This document shows positions 53,867-62,551 of a stretch of DNA of 64,000 nucleotides, in pieces. Source of the stretch: JBBQYD01 sp942493075 (lineage in GTDB: Bacteria; Verrucomicrobiota; Verrucomicrobiia; Limisphaerales; UBA8199); assembly GCA_942493075.1 (NCBI GenBank), contig OW818681.1, forward strand, positions 4,650,001 through 4,714,000, written 5' to 3'. Under the pieces are notes generated by a model. It did not search any database. It was given only the letters and a program-made list of their open reading frames with translations, and was not told where the DNA came from. Within the stretch, counting starts at the first letter, position 1; each line of letters opens with the position of its first letter. The position numbers were made by a program, and so were the translations under genes.

Positions 53867-56176
53867 TCACGCTTTGTTTTCGGATAACGCGCGTCCACCC
53901 AGGAGCAAGCGAAGGCTGTTCATCACCACAACCACAGTGCTCCCTTCGTGGCCGATCACTCCCACCGTGAGCGGGATCTTCCCCCACAAAGCAAAAGTCA
54001 TCAGCACGACGACTGTGCCCAGTGAGATCAGAAGATTCTGACGAATAATCCGGCGAGCGCGCTGACTAAGGCGGAAGGCGGTCAAAAAGTTCTCCAACCG
54101 GTCGTGCATAAGCACCACGTCGGCCTGCTCCAGCGCGGCATCTGCACCACGCGCGCCCATGGCTACGCCGATGTGGGCAGCGGCCAGGCTGGGAGCATCA
54201 TTAACGCCATCTCCTATCATGGCCACCCGTTCGCCCCGCGCGGTCAACTCTTGGATAACTTCGAGCTTCTGCTCGGGCTTAAGCTCTGAGCGGACTTCCT
54301 CCAAATCAAGTTGCTGTTTCAGGCCCTCGGCAGCGGCCTTTCGATCACCTGTGAGCACCAACAACCGCAAACCCGCCGCTTTCAGCGAGTTCACAGTTCG
54401 TCGCGCCTCCGGACGGATGTCATCCGCAAGCACGATTCGACCTAGCAAATCCCCGCATCCAACCCACACGGCTGAGAAGCCAACTTCTGAGCGTGGAATG
54501 GTATCAATGATCTTGCTGTAAGCCATCGTCTGAAGCCATTCGCGTTTTCCTAAAACGCATTCCTGGCCATGGTAGCGCCCTTTCAGGCCATAGCCCGTGA
54601 TTGACTCGAATCCCTCCAGCGGAACGGCCTGCAACCCCTGACTCTTCCCATAGCGCGTGATGGCACGCGCCAGGGGATGATGGGAAAGGCGCTCCAGAGA
54701 GAACGCGAGTTGGGCGATTTCAGACTCGCGGCCTTTTGGAAAGCTCTCGACCCTCTCAATGCCAAGCTCACCTGTGGTCAACGTGCCGGTTTTGTCGAAA
54801 GCAACAGCGGTCGTGGCTGCCATTTTTTCTACTGCGGCGCCCCCGCGAAACAAGATGCCGTGGCGGGCACCCCACGCGATTGCTGCCAGGACCGCGGACG
54901 GGATGGAGAGAACCAAAGCGCATGGTGACGCTACCACAAGGAGGGTCATTGTTCGGTAAAACGCGCTCGACTGCTGTTCGTGAGGAGCGATCGGTGACAA
55001 CCCCATTCCGAGCCACCATACGAAGAACATCAGCAGAGCGATACTTAGTGCAAAGTAGGTGTAGTAAACTCCGAACTTATCGGTAAACCGCTGGGCGGGG
55101 GCCTTTCTGTTTTGCGCCTCTTTGATTAGCCGAATGATCTTGCGAAGAGCACTCTCCGATGCCGGGCGTAACACGGAAATTTCCACAGCTCCCCACAGAT
55201 TGATGGTGCCGGCCAGCACGAGGTCACCTGGTTTCTTTTCCACAGGGATGGCTTCACCAGTCAGGTTGGACTCGTCGGCCGCGGTTTGGCCTTTGGCAAT
55301 CTCGGCATCTACTGGGAACTGGGCACCGGGCTTGATCAGAAGGCGATTTCCCTTTTCCAGGCGATCTACCGGCACCTCCGTCTCCAGCCCCTCCGCGTCG
55401 ATCATTGTAGCAGTCTTAGGCGACTCCCTGAAAAGAGATCGAATCTCCCGTTGCGTACGGCCCATGGCATAATGCTCAAGCGCCCCTGAAAATGAGAAAA
55501 GGAACAAGAGCATCGCGCCCTCGCTCCATGCCCCGATGCTGGCGCTCCCTATAGCCACAGCGAGCATCAAAAAATGCACGTCTATAATCCGATTGCGCAG
55601 CCGCTCCCAAACTTCCTGTGCCGGACACCAGCCACCTGCCAAATAGGAAAGCACAAAGAGTGGAAATGCCCACGGGCTAGGCTCAATCAGCCAGCCAGAA
55701 AGGCCAAGCGCCCCACACACCAAGGCCGCGACCATCTGGGGCTTCCACTCGTCCGGAACGTGATCTTCATTCAGGAATTCGATCTCCCGCGGCACAACCT
55801 TTGGCCATGGCACATCCCGCCAGCGCCAAAACTTGGGCGCGGTCGGGCAAGTCACACGCGAAATGGTTGTGGTTCCAGCCTCTTGCCAAACTACGATGCG
55901 GCGCCGTTCCAGCGCAGACAAAGGATTTCCGCACGTCTCGCAGCTTTCCTTGCCTGCCAACAGATCGCACCTGCCCGTCTCCCGAGCCTTCTGGACCGTC
56001 CCAGCAATCTCCTGCGTAACCGCGGCAGGGTCTATTCGCCCGATGGTGGCCATCGAGATCGTCTTGTGAGCTCTATCAACCGTCACCGCTTCCAGCGTTG
56101 GATGCGATGCCAAAGCCTCGGCTACAGCCCGTGCCAGACATTTGGGCGCCTCATCTGTGGATGGGCTCTGTTTCAT
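53867..56176 (-). CDS. P1B-4-type heavy-metal-transporting ATPase
   Basis: This ~769-aa ATPase starts at the ATG at 56176; longer in-frame starts up to 56287 are possible. A divergent N-terminal region contains a Cys-bearing ESCETCG motif. About eight TM segments follow. TM6 has SPC (Cys419) rather than CPC, and the last TM has HEGSTVVVVMNSLRLL, together the signature of the P1B-4 (CoaT/CtpD-like) group that exports Co2+, Fe2+ or Zn2+. Catalytic motifs are complete: TGEA, DKTGT (Asp461), a phosphorylation-domain HHPLAR and GDGVNDAP. It is a single leftward gene. Confidence 0.92.
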   Translation of the reverse strand: MKQSPSTDEAPKCLARAVAEALASHPTLEAVTVDRAHKTISMATIGRIDPAAVTQEIAGTVQKARETGRCDLLAGKESCETCGNPLSALERRRIVVWQEAGTTTISRVTCPTAPKFWRWRDVPWPKVVPREIEFLNEDHVPDEWKPQMVAALVCGALGLSGWLIEPSPWAFPLFVLSYLAGGWCPAQEVWERLRNRIIDVHFLMLAVAIGSASIGAWSEGAMLLFLFSFSGALEHYAMGRTQREIRSLFRESPKTATMIDAEGLETEVPVDRLEKGNRLLIKPGAQFPVDAEIAKGQTAADESNLTGEAIPVEKKPGDLVLAGTINLWGAVEISVLRPASESALRKIIRLIKEAQNRKAPAQRFTDKFGVYYTYFALSIALLMFFVWWLGMGLSPIAPHEQQSSAFYRTMTLLVVASPCALVLSIPSAVLAAIAWGARHGILFRGGAAVEKMAATTAVAFDKTGTLTTGELGIERVESFPKGRESEIAQLAFSLERLSHHPLARAITRYGKSQGLQAVPLEGFESITGYGLKGRYHGQECVLGKREWLQTMAYSKIIDTIPRSEVGFSAVWVGCGDLLGRIVLADDIRPEARRTVNSLKAAGLRLLVLTGDRKAAAEGLKQQLDLEEVRSELKPEQKLEVIQELTARGERVAMIGDGVNDAPSLAAAHIGVAMGARGADAALEQADVVLMHDRLENFLTAFRLSQRARRIIRQNLLISLGTVVVLMTFALWGKIPLTVGVIGHEGSTVVVVMNSLRLLLGGRALSENKA

Positions 56177-56561
56177 GGTTCGTAATCGAGCATACGCCGT
56201 GTTTGTAGAGTTCGGCAAACTATAATGAATTTCCATCCAAGAGGGGCTTGTCCACAAGGTGGGTGAACAGTTCCCTTCCCTAACCACGTTTGCGGACTCA
56301 GAACAACGCGGCTGCTCCGCTCCTGCAAAGGTTCTTTACTGATGGGGATTTCCTCGGATTTCTGCGTTCACTCCATTGCTTTTTAGCGCATCCTGGCTTA
56401 AGGGAATCAGGTGGTGCACGGAGGCTTTTAGGGGTGTTCCAAGGGGGGCAAAATTCGATACTTTTTTGGAACCAAATATTGACCTGCAATATTCCGTATG
56501 CATACTGTGCGCCCGCAAGGAGTGCACATCCCCGCCTTTTTGCAGAAACTGAAACTGAATT
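56177..56561. other. 385-nt divergent non-coding region
   Basis: This region should hold the promoters of the ATPase and pckG genes. No gene or clear operator was seen. A weak TTGACC element (56479-56484) lies about 80 nt upstream of the pckG ATG, but its -10 partner is poor. Confidence 0.5.
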
Positions 56562-58337
56562 ATGACGACTGAAATCGGGAAACCAAATACCAAAAACCCC
56601 GCCGTTCTCGCCTGGGTGGAAGAGCAAGTCAAACTCTGCCAGCCAGACAAAGTCTACTGGTGCGATGGCTCCAAAGAAGAACGCGCCCGCATGCTGGACC
56701 AGGCGGTCAAGGAAGGCATCCTCATCAAGCTGAACCAGGAGAAACTTCCCGGTTGCTATTATCACCGCTCCAACCCGAACGACGTAGCCCGGGTGGAACA
56801 ATCCACGTTTATCTGCACCGTGGAGAAGGAAGAAGCAGGCCCCACCAATAACTGGATGGCCCCCAAGGAGATGTATGCCAAGCTCAAGGGCCTCCTGGCT
56901 GGTGCGATGAAGGGCCGCACAATGTACGTGATCCCCTACCTCATGGGGCCTCCCGGCTCATTCATGACGAAGGTCGGCATCGAGATCACAGACTCTATTT
57001 ACGTGGTTCTCAGCATGGGCACGATGACCCGTGTCGGTGATATCGCTTTCAAGCAATTGGGTGATGATGTTGATGGGTTCAATCGTGGCATTCACTCGAT
57101 GCTCGACGTCAATCCAGATCGCCGTTATATCGCCCACTTTCCGCAGGACAACGCAATCATCTCAGTGGGTTCGAACTACGGCGGCAACGTGTTGCTCGGC
57201 AAGAAGTGCCTCGCCCTGCGCATCGGCTCCTTCCTCGGACGCCAGGAAGACTGGTTTGCGGAACACATGCTCCTGTTGGGTGTGGAAGCACCGACCGGTG
57301 AAAAGACGTACGTGGCAGCCGCGTTCCCCAGCGCCTGCGGTAAGACCAACTTCGCCATGATGATTCCTCCGGCGAAATACAAGGGCTGGAAGATCTGGAC
57401 CGTTGGCGACGATATCGCCTGGATGCGCCCCGGTGCCGATGGCCGCTTGTATGCCATCAATCCCGAAGCGGGTTACTTTGGCGTGGTGCCCGGCACCAAC
57501 TCCAAGTCCAACCCGAACGCAGTCAAGAGCGTCGCCAAGGACACCATCTATACCAACGTGGCACTCACGCCCGATGGCGATGTCTGGTGGGAAGGCAAAG
57601 ATGGCGAAGTTCCCAAGGAATGCCTCGATTGGAAGGGTAACAAATGGACGCCGGAATCCAAAGAAAAGGCCGCTCACCCGAACAGCCGCTTCACCGCTCC
57701 GATGACCAACAACCCGATGCTGGCTCCCGAGGCGAACGACCCGAATGGCGTGCCGATCAGCGCTATCATCTTCGGCGGACGCCGCAGCGACACTATGCCG
57801 CTGATTTTCCAGGCGTTCAACTGGGTGCACGGTGTTTATACCGGTGCCACAATGGGCTCTGAAATGACTGCCGCCGCCGTGGGTGGTGCCGGCCAGGTCC
57901 GTCGCGACCCGATGGCCATGCTGCCCTTCTGCGGGTACCACATGGGCGATTACTTCCGTCACTGGATCAATATGCACCGCCTCATCAAGAGCCCGCCGCG
58001 TATTTTCCACGTCAACTGGTTCCGCAAGGACGAGCAGGGCCATTTCATGTGGCCTGGCTTCGGTGAAAACGTGCGCGTCCTCAAGTGGATCGTGGACCGC
58101 TGCCATGGTCGTGCTGAAGCGGTGGAATCTGCCTTGGGCTGGGTGCCTGCTCCCGGCGCTCTGGACATCGAAGGTCTGAAAGACTTCGGACCGGCCGAAC
58201 TCGAGAAGGCTCAAGCCATCAAGAGTGATGAATGGCACAAGGAACTCATGATGCAGGATGAGCTGTTCATGAAGCTCTACTCGCATCTTCCGAAGGAACT
58301 GATCTTCCAGCGGGAATTGCTTAAAGCCCGTCTGTAA
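56562..58337 (+). CDS. pckG: Phosphoenolpyruvate carboxykinase (GTP)
   Basis: This 591-aa GTP-type enzyme converts oxaloacetate to PEP, the entry step of gluconeogenesis. It has the metal/phosphate loop FPSACGKTN with hyper-reactive Cys259, and GDDIAW for metal binding. The sequences KVYWCDGSKEE near the start and FRKDEQGHFMWPGFGENVR near the end are characteristic of the GTP class. It is single, with its own terminator. Gluconeogenic PEPCK suits growth on glycan-derived acids or amino acids. Confidence 0.97.
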   Translation: MTTEIGKPNTKNPAVLAWVEEQVKLCQPDKVYWCDGSKEERARMLDQAVKEGILIKLNQEKLPGCYYHRSNPNDVARVEQSTFICTVEKEEAGPTNNWMAPKEMYAKLKGLLAGAMKGRTMYVIPYLMGPPGSFMTKVGIEITDSIYVVLSMGTMTRVGDIAFKQLGDDVDGFNRGIHSMLDVNPDRRYIAHFPQDNAIISVGSNYGGNVLLGKKCLALRIGSFLGRQEDWFAEHMLLLGVEAPTGEKTYVAAAFPSACGKTNFAMMIPPAKYKGWKIWTVGDDIAWMRPGADGRLYAINPEAGYFGVVPGTNSKSNPNAVKSVAKDTIYTNVALTPDGDVWWEGKDGEVPKECLDWKGNKWTPESKEKAAHPNSRFTAPMTNNPMLAPEANDPNGVPISAIIFGGRRSDTMPLIFQAFNWVHGVYTGATMGSEMTAAAVGGAGQVRRDPMAMLPFCGYHMGDYFRHWINMHRLIKSPPRIFHVNWFRKDEQGHFMWPGFGENVRVLKWIVDRCHGRAEAVESALGWVPAPGALDIEGLKDFGPAELEKAQAIKSDEWHKELMMQDELFMKLYSHLPKELIFQRELLKARL

Positions 58338-58358
58338 CAGGACCACTCAGATAATCTC

Positions 58359-58390
58359 AAGGGGCGGCGCAAGCCGCCCCTTTTTTCTTT
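58359..58390 (+). terminator. Intrinsic terminator of pckG
   Basis: A perfect 10-bp stem, AAGGGGCGGC (58359-58368) and GCCGCCCCTT (58373-58382), with a 4-nt loop, is followed by TTTTCTTT. It lies 21 nt beyond the pckG stop. Confidence 0.95.
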
Positions 58391-58435
58391 CAATGGCGGC
58401 ACGCTCTCGGTCGGTTGAACGGATCAGCATCGGCG

Positions 58436-58518
58436 CAACCAGAAGGGTTGCCAAAAAGTAGCTGGAGCGTCGAGCGAAGCGACGACCTCCGGTCAGATCG
58501 GACGAAACAGCACCCCGA
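58436..58518. repeat. Dispersed intergenic repeat, copy B
   Basis: This is the second copy of the element at 6728-6809, about four in five bases identical, in the same orientation. It contains the internal stem CGTCG (58468-58472) and CGACG (58480-58484) around AGCGAAG. Flanking CGGTCGG (58408-58414) and CCGACCG (58515-58521) form a further inverted repeat. It sits between the pckG terminator and the perfect hairpin. Confidence 0.7.
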
Positions 58519-58541
58519 CCGATCGTTCCATTTCATGTCAT

Positions 58542-58592
58542 TCCTGGTGGTTCTGGTTTGCGCCACAAAGGCGCAAACCAGAACCACCAGGA
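58542..58592. repeat. Perfect 23-bp inverted repeat (hairpin)
   Basis: The left arm (58542-58564) begins TCCTGGTGG and the right arm (58570-58592) is its exact reverse complement over all 23 bases, with a 5-nt loop ACAAA. The arms spell out an AT/GC-mixed, non-terminator-like sequence with no T tail. Together with copy B of the repeat it fills the pckG-lipoprotein gap (58338-58676), which holds no gene. Confidence 0.85.
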
Positions 58593-58676
58593 GCTCCGAG
58601 GAACTCCGCCGCCCCACACCGCACGATTGACAAGCGCTCTCCGCCCAACGAGGATGTGTTCATCCGCTGAGTATTT

Positions 58677-59087
58677 ATGGTAACTAAACAGAGCAGTTTG
58701 AATTCGACACGGTACCAATCCTCGTCCCGGCTGGTTCAAAGCGTTGTCGTTGTCGCCTTGGGAGTCTTCTTGTCTGGTTGCGCACACCAATCCCCCCAGG
58801 AACAGGCGAAGACCGTCTATACACGTCCTCTGCTCTCGGAAGGCGCGGTCTTCGGCGTGCTTCCACTAGTCGTGCAAAACACATTGCGCACGCAAGTGGG
58901 CAGCGCCGAGATCCTTTCAATCCAGCGGATACCTGGGCAGAATCCCATGGTTTACCGGTTTGATTTCCGGCGCCACGAGCTTTATCCCCCGCTCTTTGTT
59001 GGCGAGGATGGCGCGGTTTTGAATCCTGATATGACGGTGGCGGTCGAATCAGCCGCTCACATGCGTGACCGCTTGAGCCCGGACTAG
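58677..59087 (+). CDS. Small predicted lipoprotein, unknown
   Basis: This 136-aa protein has a hydrophobic signal segment (residues ~20-34) ending in a lipobox, LSGC, so it is predicted to be a lipid-anchored envelope protein. The remaining ~100 residues show no recognised family. It lies 19 nt upstream of the methyltransferase gene and may be cotranscribed with it. Confidence 0.65.
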   Translation: MVTKQSSLNSTRYQSSSRLVQSVVVVALGVFLSGCAHQSPQEQAKTVYTRPLLSEGAVFGVLPLVVQNTLRTQVGSAEILSIQRIPGQNPMVYRFDFRRHELYPPLFVGEDGAVLNPDMTVAVESAAHMRDRLSPD

Positions 59088-59106
59088 AATCGTATCCGTT
59101 CGAGTC

Positions 59107-59820
59107 ATGCTTTTCTTTTTAGTGGGACTTTTCTCCGGTCTGGTAGTTCTTGCCTGGGTCGCACACTTTGCCAGTTACCGATGGATCAAGGAACGAGCCC
59201 TTGCTGAACGCCGCTGGGACTACAACATCTGTTGTGGAACAACAGATGGAGGAGGAATCAACGCCGACATCGTAAAGCACGCGCCACTTCCTCGCTTCGA
59301 GCTGATCTCTGATGTCACCCGGCTTCCACATCCGGACGGCGCGTTCGAGCATGTGCTGTGCAGTCATACGATCGAACATGTCCCTAACCCTCGCGCCATG
59401 TATCAGGAGCTTCGGCGGGTTGGCAAGCACGTCACTATCCTGGTGCCGCCGTTGTGGGATTTCACCGCAGCCCTGAATCCTTTTGAACACCAGGTCATTT
59501 TCCTGAGCCTGGCTTCACGCCATGAGAACGAACTGCCACCTTACTTCAGCTTTGCACCCGCGCGTTGGGTACAGGCCAGGTTCGGACAGAAAATCAAAGC
59601 GGATCAGCTCAGCACCGGAACGAGCAACGGGATTAATGTAGCGGCACACTTTGCCACACCAATCCTGTTCATGGCTGCGTTGATCGCGAGCTGCTTCCAT
59701 CAGCCTCTCGCGTTTCCGGGCTTCGCCCTCGGCTGGGTGTGCTTCTGGATTTCGCACCAGCGTTTTGGCACAAAGAATACTCAACCTGAGCAACTGCCCC
59801 ACAGGTCCTCAGGCGTCTAG
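59107..59820 (+). CDS. Membrane-anchored SAM-dependent methyltransferase-like protein
   Basis: This 237-aa protein has an N-terminal TM (LFFLVGLFSGLVVLAWVAHF). Its core resembles the C-terminal half of a class I methyltransferase (SHTIEHVPNPRAMYQELRRVGKHVTILVP). The canonical GxGxG SAM loop is not obvious: the expected place reads 'YNICCGTTDGGG'. Two further hydrophobic stretches lie near residues 185-220. It is therefore a degenerate or divergent methyltransferase; activity is uncertain. The stop shares the CTAG tetranucleotide with the hemW stop. Confidence 0.75.
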   Translation: MLFFLVGLFSGLVVLAWVAHFASYRWIKERALAERRWDYNICCGTTDGGGINADIVKHAPLPRFELISDVTRLPHPDGAFEHVLCSHTIEHVPNPRAMYQELRRVGKHVTILVPPLWDFTAALNPFEHQVIFLSLASRHENELPPYFSFAPARWVQARFGQKIKADQLSTGTSNGINVAAHFATPILFMAALIASCFHQPLAFPGFALGWVCFWISHQRFGTKNTQPEQLPHRSSGV

Positions 59821-61013
59821 CGCAGAAACAACTGTGCCGCGGAATCGGCGAAACGCAGCCCCTCCCGGGTCAACCGAAACCCTGACTCGCCCCGATCCCC
59901 CCAGCCTTGGCCCACGAGTTGATCCAGCTCCGCTCCCCAGTGATCAGGCAGCCTGAAACCGGTCACACGTTCGAAGTCTGCGAAAGGCCAGCCTGCCACC
60001 ATCCTCAACCCGAATGCGGCCGTCTCCCCGGCACGTCCAAGAGGTTCTAATCGCTCGCGGCTTTCAATTGGACGGCGGCCTTGCTCGACGAGTTCACACC
60101 ACATCTGTGTGTTGGACCAGTTCTTGAACCGCACCCCATCAACATAACCTGTGGCGCTGGGGCCAACTCCCTCGAACGCTCCCCCGCGCCAATAGTTCAC
60201 ATTGTGCTGGCAGGCATAGTAAGGGGTGCGTGTTTCCAGGTCGGGAGCAGCAGCCGGGGGTGGCGTCGAATGGACTGGATCGCGCGCAAAATTGGCCACC
60301 TCATACTGAATCAATCCCCGCTCGCCGGCACGATCAACCAGCAACTCATACATGTCACAGGCCAGATCCTCATCTTCCTTGATCTTCCCTGCCTGGAGTT
60401 GCGCGTAAAGCGCCGTATCCTCCTCGTAGATGACCTCGTAGGTCGAGAGATGCTCGCTGCCCAAAGCCAACGCTTCATCGAGTGTCTTGCTCCAGGTCTC
60501 CATCCCCTGGCCGGGGATGGCAAACATCAAATCAAGATTTACATTCTCGAACCCAGCCTGCCGCAGAATGTCGTATGACTTGAACACCATGTCACGTGAG
60601 TGGATGCGGCCCAAACGATCCAGAAGATCCTCATCAAACGACTGCACGCCCATGGAAACGCGGTTGACCCCGCAGGAGCGGAGCAGACGCGCTTTATCCA
60701 ACGACACGGTTGCCGGATTGCATTCGACAGTAAACTCTGGAGCTTGGTTGAGACCCAGGCCTTCAAGGCACTCCAACACCTCCCGCCATTGTGAGAGGTT
60801 GAGCAAGGAAGGTGTCCCTCCCCCGAAGAAGATGGTGCGCGGCCTTAACCCAGGAGCAATGACTCCCAATTCGGCCTTCATCGCACGAACGTAGCGGTTG
60901 ATCTGATCACCCTGGCTGGGTTCAGAGAAGAAAGCACAGTATGAGCATTTCTGTGCGCAAAAAGGCACATGCACATAAAGACTTGATACCGGGTTTTTGG
61001 CTGAATCAACCAT
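59817..61013 (-). CDS. hemW: Radical SAM heme chaperone HemW
   Basis: This ~398-aa protein (ATG 61013; an in-frame start at 61025 is possible) has the radical SAM cluster motif CAQKCSYC in HVPFCAQKCSYCAF. Conserved HemW stretches are TIFFGGGTPSLL, EFTVECNPATV, RVSMGVQSFDEDLL and QYEVANFAR. HemW-type proteins (formerly annotated as oxygen-independent coproporphyrinogen oxidase) bind heme and help insert it into respiratory enzymes. The CxxxCxxC motif with this spacing is shared with HemN, and the length (~400) favours HemW. Confidence 0.93.
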   Translation of the reverse strand: MVDSAKNPVSSLYVHVPFCAQKCSYCAFFSEPSQGDQINRYVRAMKAELGVIAPGLRPRTIFFGGGTPSLLNLSQWREVLECLEGLGLNQAPEFTVECNPATVSLDKARLLRSCGVNRVSMGVQSFDEDLLDRLGRIHSRDMVFKSYDILRQAGFENVNLDLMFAIPGQGMETWSKTLDEALALGSEHLSTYEVIYEEDTALYAQLQAGKIKEDEDLACDMYELLVDRAGERGLIQYEVANFARDPVHSTPPPAAAPDLETRTPYYACQHNVNYWRGGAFEGVGPSATGYVDGVRFKNWSNTQMWCELVEQGRRPIESRERLEPLGRAGETAAFGLRMVAGWPFADFERVTGFRLPDHWGAELDQLVGQGWGDRGESGFRLTREGLRFADSAAQLFLR

Positions 61014-61089
61014 CCCCGGGAGCATACCCTAAAGCAATCCGCTCCGCTACTTTACGCGGATTGCAGGCTTCCTTCCCACCACGCCTAAA

Positions 61090-61296
61090 TCAGGCAGTCG
61101 GCCGATGCACGTTCTCGGCTTTTGGCCCTTTGTCACTGGTCACGACGTCGAACAAAACTTCCTCACCTTCATTGAGTGTCTTGAATCCGTTCCCCGTGAT
61201 GGCCGTGTGATGCACGAATACATCCTGCCCTTGCTCTTGCGCAATGAAGCCAAATCCCTTTTTGTTATCCCACCACTTTACTTTTCCACTAGCCAT
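61090..61296 (-). CDS. Cold-shock protein (CspA family)
   Basis: This 68-aa nucleic-acid chaperone has the RNP1 GKVKWWDNKKGFGFI and RNP2 DVFVHHTAI motifs. A strong Shine-Dalgarno (CAGGAGAA) lies six bases upstream of the ATG. The leader region contains a short stem followed by a T run at about 61331-61351, which may act as an attenuator. A 8-bp inverted repeat (61035-61042 and 61056-61063) follows the stop and may be a weak terminator. Single gene. Confidence 0.95.
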   Translation of the reverse strand: MASGKVKWWDNKKGFGFIAQEQGQDVFVHHTAITGNGFKTLNEGEEVLFDVVTSDKGPKAENVHRPTA

Positions 61297-61864
61297 AGGT
61301 TCTCCTGATTGTTCTCTGGGGCGAACACGAAAAAAGACATACCCGGGGTATTCCCAGCTATGCCTTGGTACTTGTAAGACGCATACGCCTCAAACTTCTT
61401 GCGCCGAGTTTGGAAGTTTAAGCCCTAAAAGTCAAGATGTTTGTTAAGATTTATTTATTACACAGAAAAGTCGCTTAAGGCTTCCCGCTAAACGCTGTAA
61501 CTGTCCGTATATAAAGAGTTTATATTTAAAAACACGATCAAATTCCTCCCAGATCTCCTGTCTTCCCTGGAAAAGACGCCTCTAATATCCTTTTGACCTC
61601 CAAAATCTTCTCCCAAATGCCCCATTCCGCGTCCCAAACATTCTTTTGACACCAGGCAACTCCTCCAACCGCGGGCTTCCAACGGTCAAATCCTCACTTC
61701 TCACTCTTGCGAACGATAGAACACGACATCCCGGACCAATCAAGGGAGCCAAATACTGCAACACCCTCGTTATTAGGTCTTTACAGTAGTAGATATTTGA
61801 TACATTCTTGGCATTGCGATTGCTAAATATAGCTCGTTCGCAAATCAGAATTGATAAAGGGCTC
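61297..61864. other. 568-nt non-coding region, AT-rich in part
   Basis: The left end carries the cold-shock gene leader. The middle (about 61440-61560) is markedly AT-rich (tatataaag..., tttaaaaac) and has no gene. The right end carries the sigma-54 promoter at 61809-61824. An open frame beginning at TTG 61808 would extend into the VPDSG gene through this promoter and is rejected as the start. Confidence 0.6.
61809..61824 (+). promoter_or_regulatory. Sigma-54 (-24/-12) promoter
   Basis: The sequence TGGCATTGCGATTGCT has GG at 61810-61811 and GC at 61822-61823, exactly 10 nt apart. It matches the sigma-54 consensus TGGCAC-N5-TTGCA/T in all but one or two positions. The predicted start of transcription is near 61835, 30 nt before the ATG of the VPDSG-CTERM gene. 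AAGGG at 61857-61861 is the ribosome-binding site. An activator of the enhancer-binding type would be needed; none is nearby. Confidence 0.75.
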
Positions 61865-62419
61865 ATGACTAAAAGGGTTTCATCAGGATTACTCGCCATT
61901 CTGGCAGTGCTGTCTCTCACCGCACTCAACTGCCAGGCCATCTCTATTTTGGATTTCAACACCTCCGGCGTTGGCTGGTACGCACGGGCTTCCAAGGCAA
62001 ACAATCCCACCGATGTGACACTGGCGGCGAACCAGTTAGTTGATTTTTATAATAACAGCGGCCCGGGCTTTTCCTCTGTAGTGAGTTTTAATCTGGCACC
62101 TACCGCTTTTGGCACCTTGCCCGGCAACCTGGCCTATGGCTACAAGGACGAGAATGGGCCCTTTGACTCGATCGATACCCAGACCTATGAGTACGTCCTT
62201 GGGAAGTATGGCAACAACGCCTATCTCTTTTACATAGCTGATCTGTCGGGAATCGTTCAGTTGCCATCCACTCTTAAAGGCAAAGGCCTTTCCCACCAGG
62301 TGCTTTTTGACAGCGAAAGAACGAATGTTCCGGATGGCGGAACTACAGTGGCATTGTTGGGATTTGGAATGGTTGGCCTCGAAATCCTGCGCCGTCGCTG
62401 GTGGTTAACCAAGGCATAG
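61865..62419 (+). CDS. VPDSG-CTERM (exosortase-type) exported protein
   Basis: This 184-aa protein has a signal peptide (SSGLLAILAVLSLTALNCQA) and no known mid-domain. The C-terminus, from about residue 155, is VPDGG, a hydrophobic helix (TVALLGFGMVGLEIL) and basic RRR, the layout of the VPDSG-CTERM variant of PEP-CTERM sorting signals found in Verrucomicrobia. In known cases such signals are recognised by an exosortase or archaeosortase-like protease and the proteins are often tied to exopolysaccharide or biofilm. The ATG follows a sigma-54 promoter, the usual regulation of PEP-CTERM genes in some species. The exosortase gene is not in the window. Confidence 0.88.
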   Translation: MTKRVSSGLLAILAVLSLTALNCQAISILDFNTSGVGWYARASKANNPTDVTLAANQLVDFYNNSGPGFSSVVSFNLAPTAFGTLPGNLAYGYKDENGPFDSIDTQTYEYVLGKYGNNAYLFYIADLSGIVQLPSTLKGKGLSHQVLFDSERTNVPDGGTTVALLGFGMVGLEILRRRWWLTKA

Positions 62420-62551
62420 GCGAATCGGCACGATCATCTTCAACGCGGGGGCATCAAACCCCTGCGAAAGCCTTTCGGCAGGTCGATGGGGTCGAAGGAC
62501 CTTATCAGAGCTCTACCACCCCTTCCGCACCTCTTTCCCAATCGGAGAATC

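Noticed and set aside
56479..56507. TTGACC with a -10-like CATACT upstream of pckG
   Set aside because: The -10 matches only four of six bases and the site is about 55 nt from the ATG; too weak to call a promoter.
57162..58346. 394-aa frame on - strand inside pckG
   Set aside because: High-GC shadow of the PEP carboxykinase; long because the coding strand avoids the complementary stop codons.
62461..62482. Short hairpin after the VPDSG-CTERM gene (CCTGC...GCAGG)
   Set aside because: Stem is bulged and there is no T tract; not strong enough to call a terminator.
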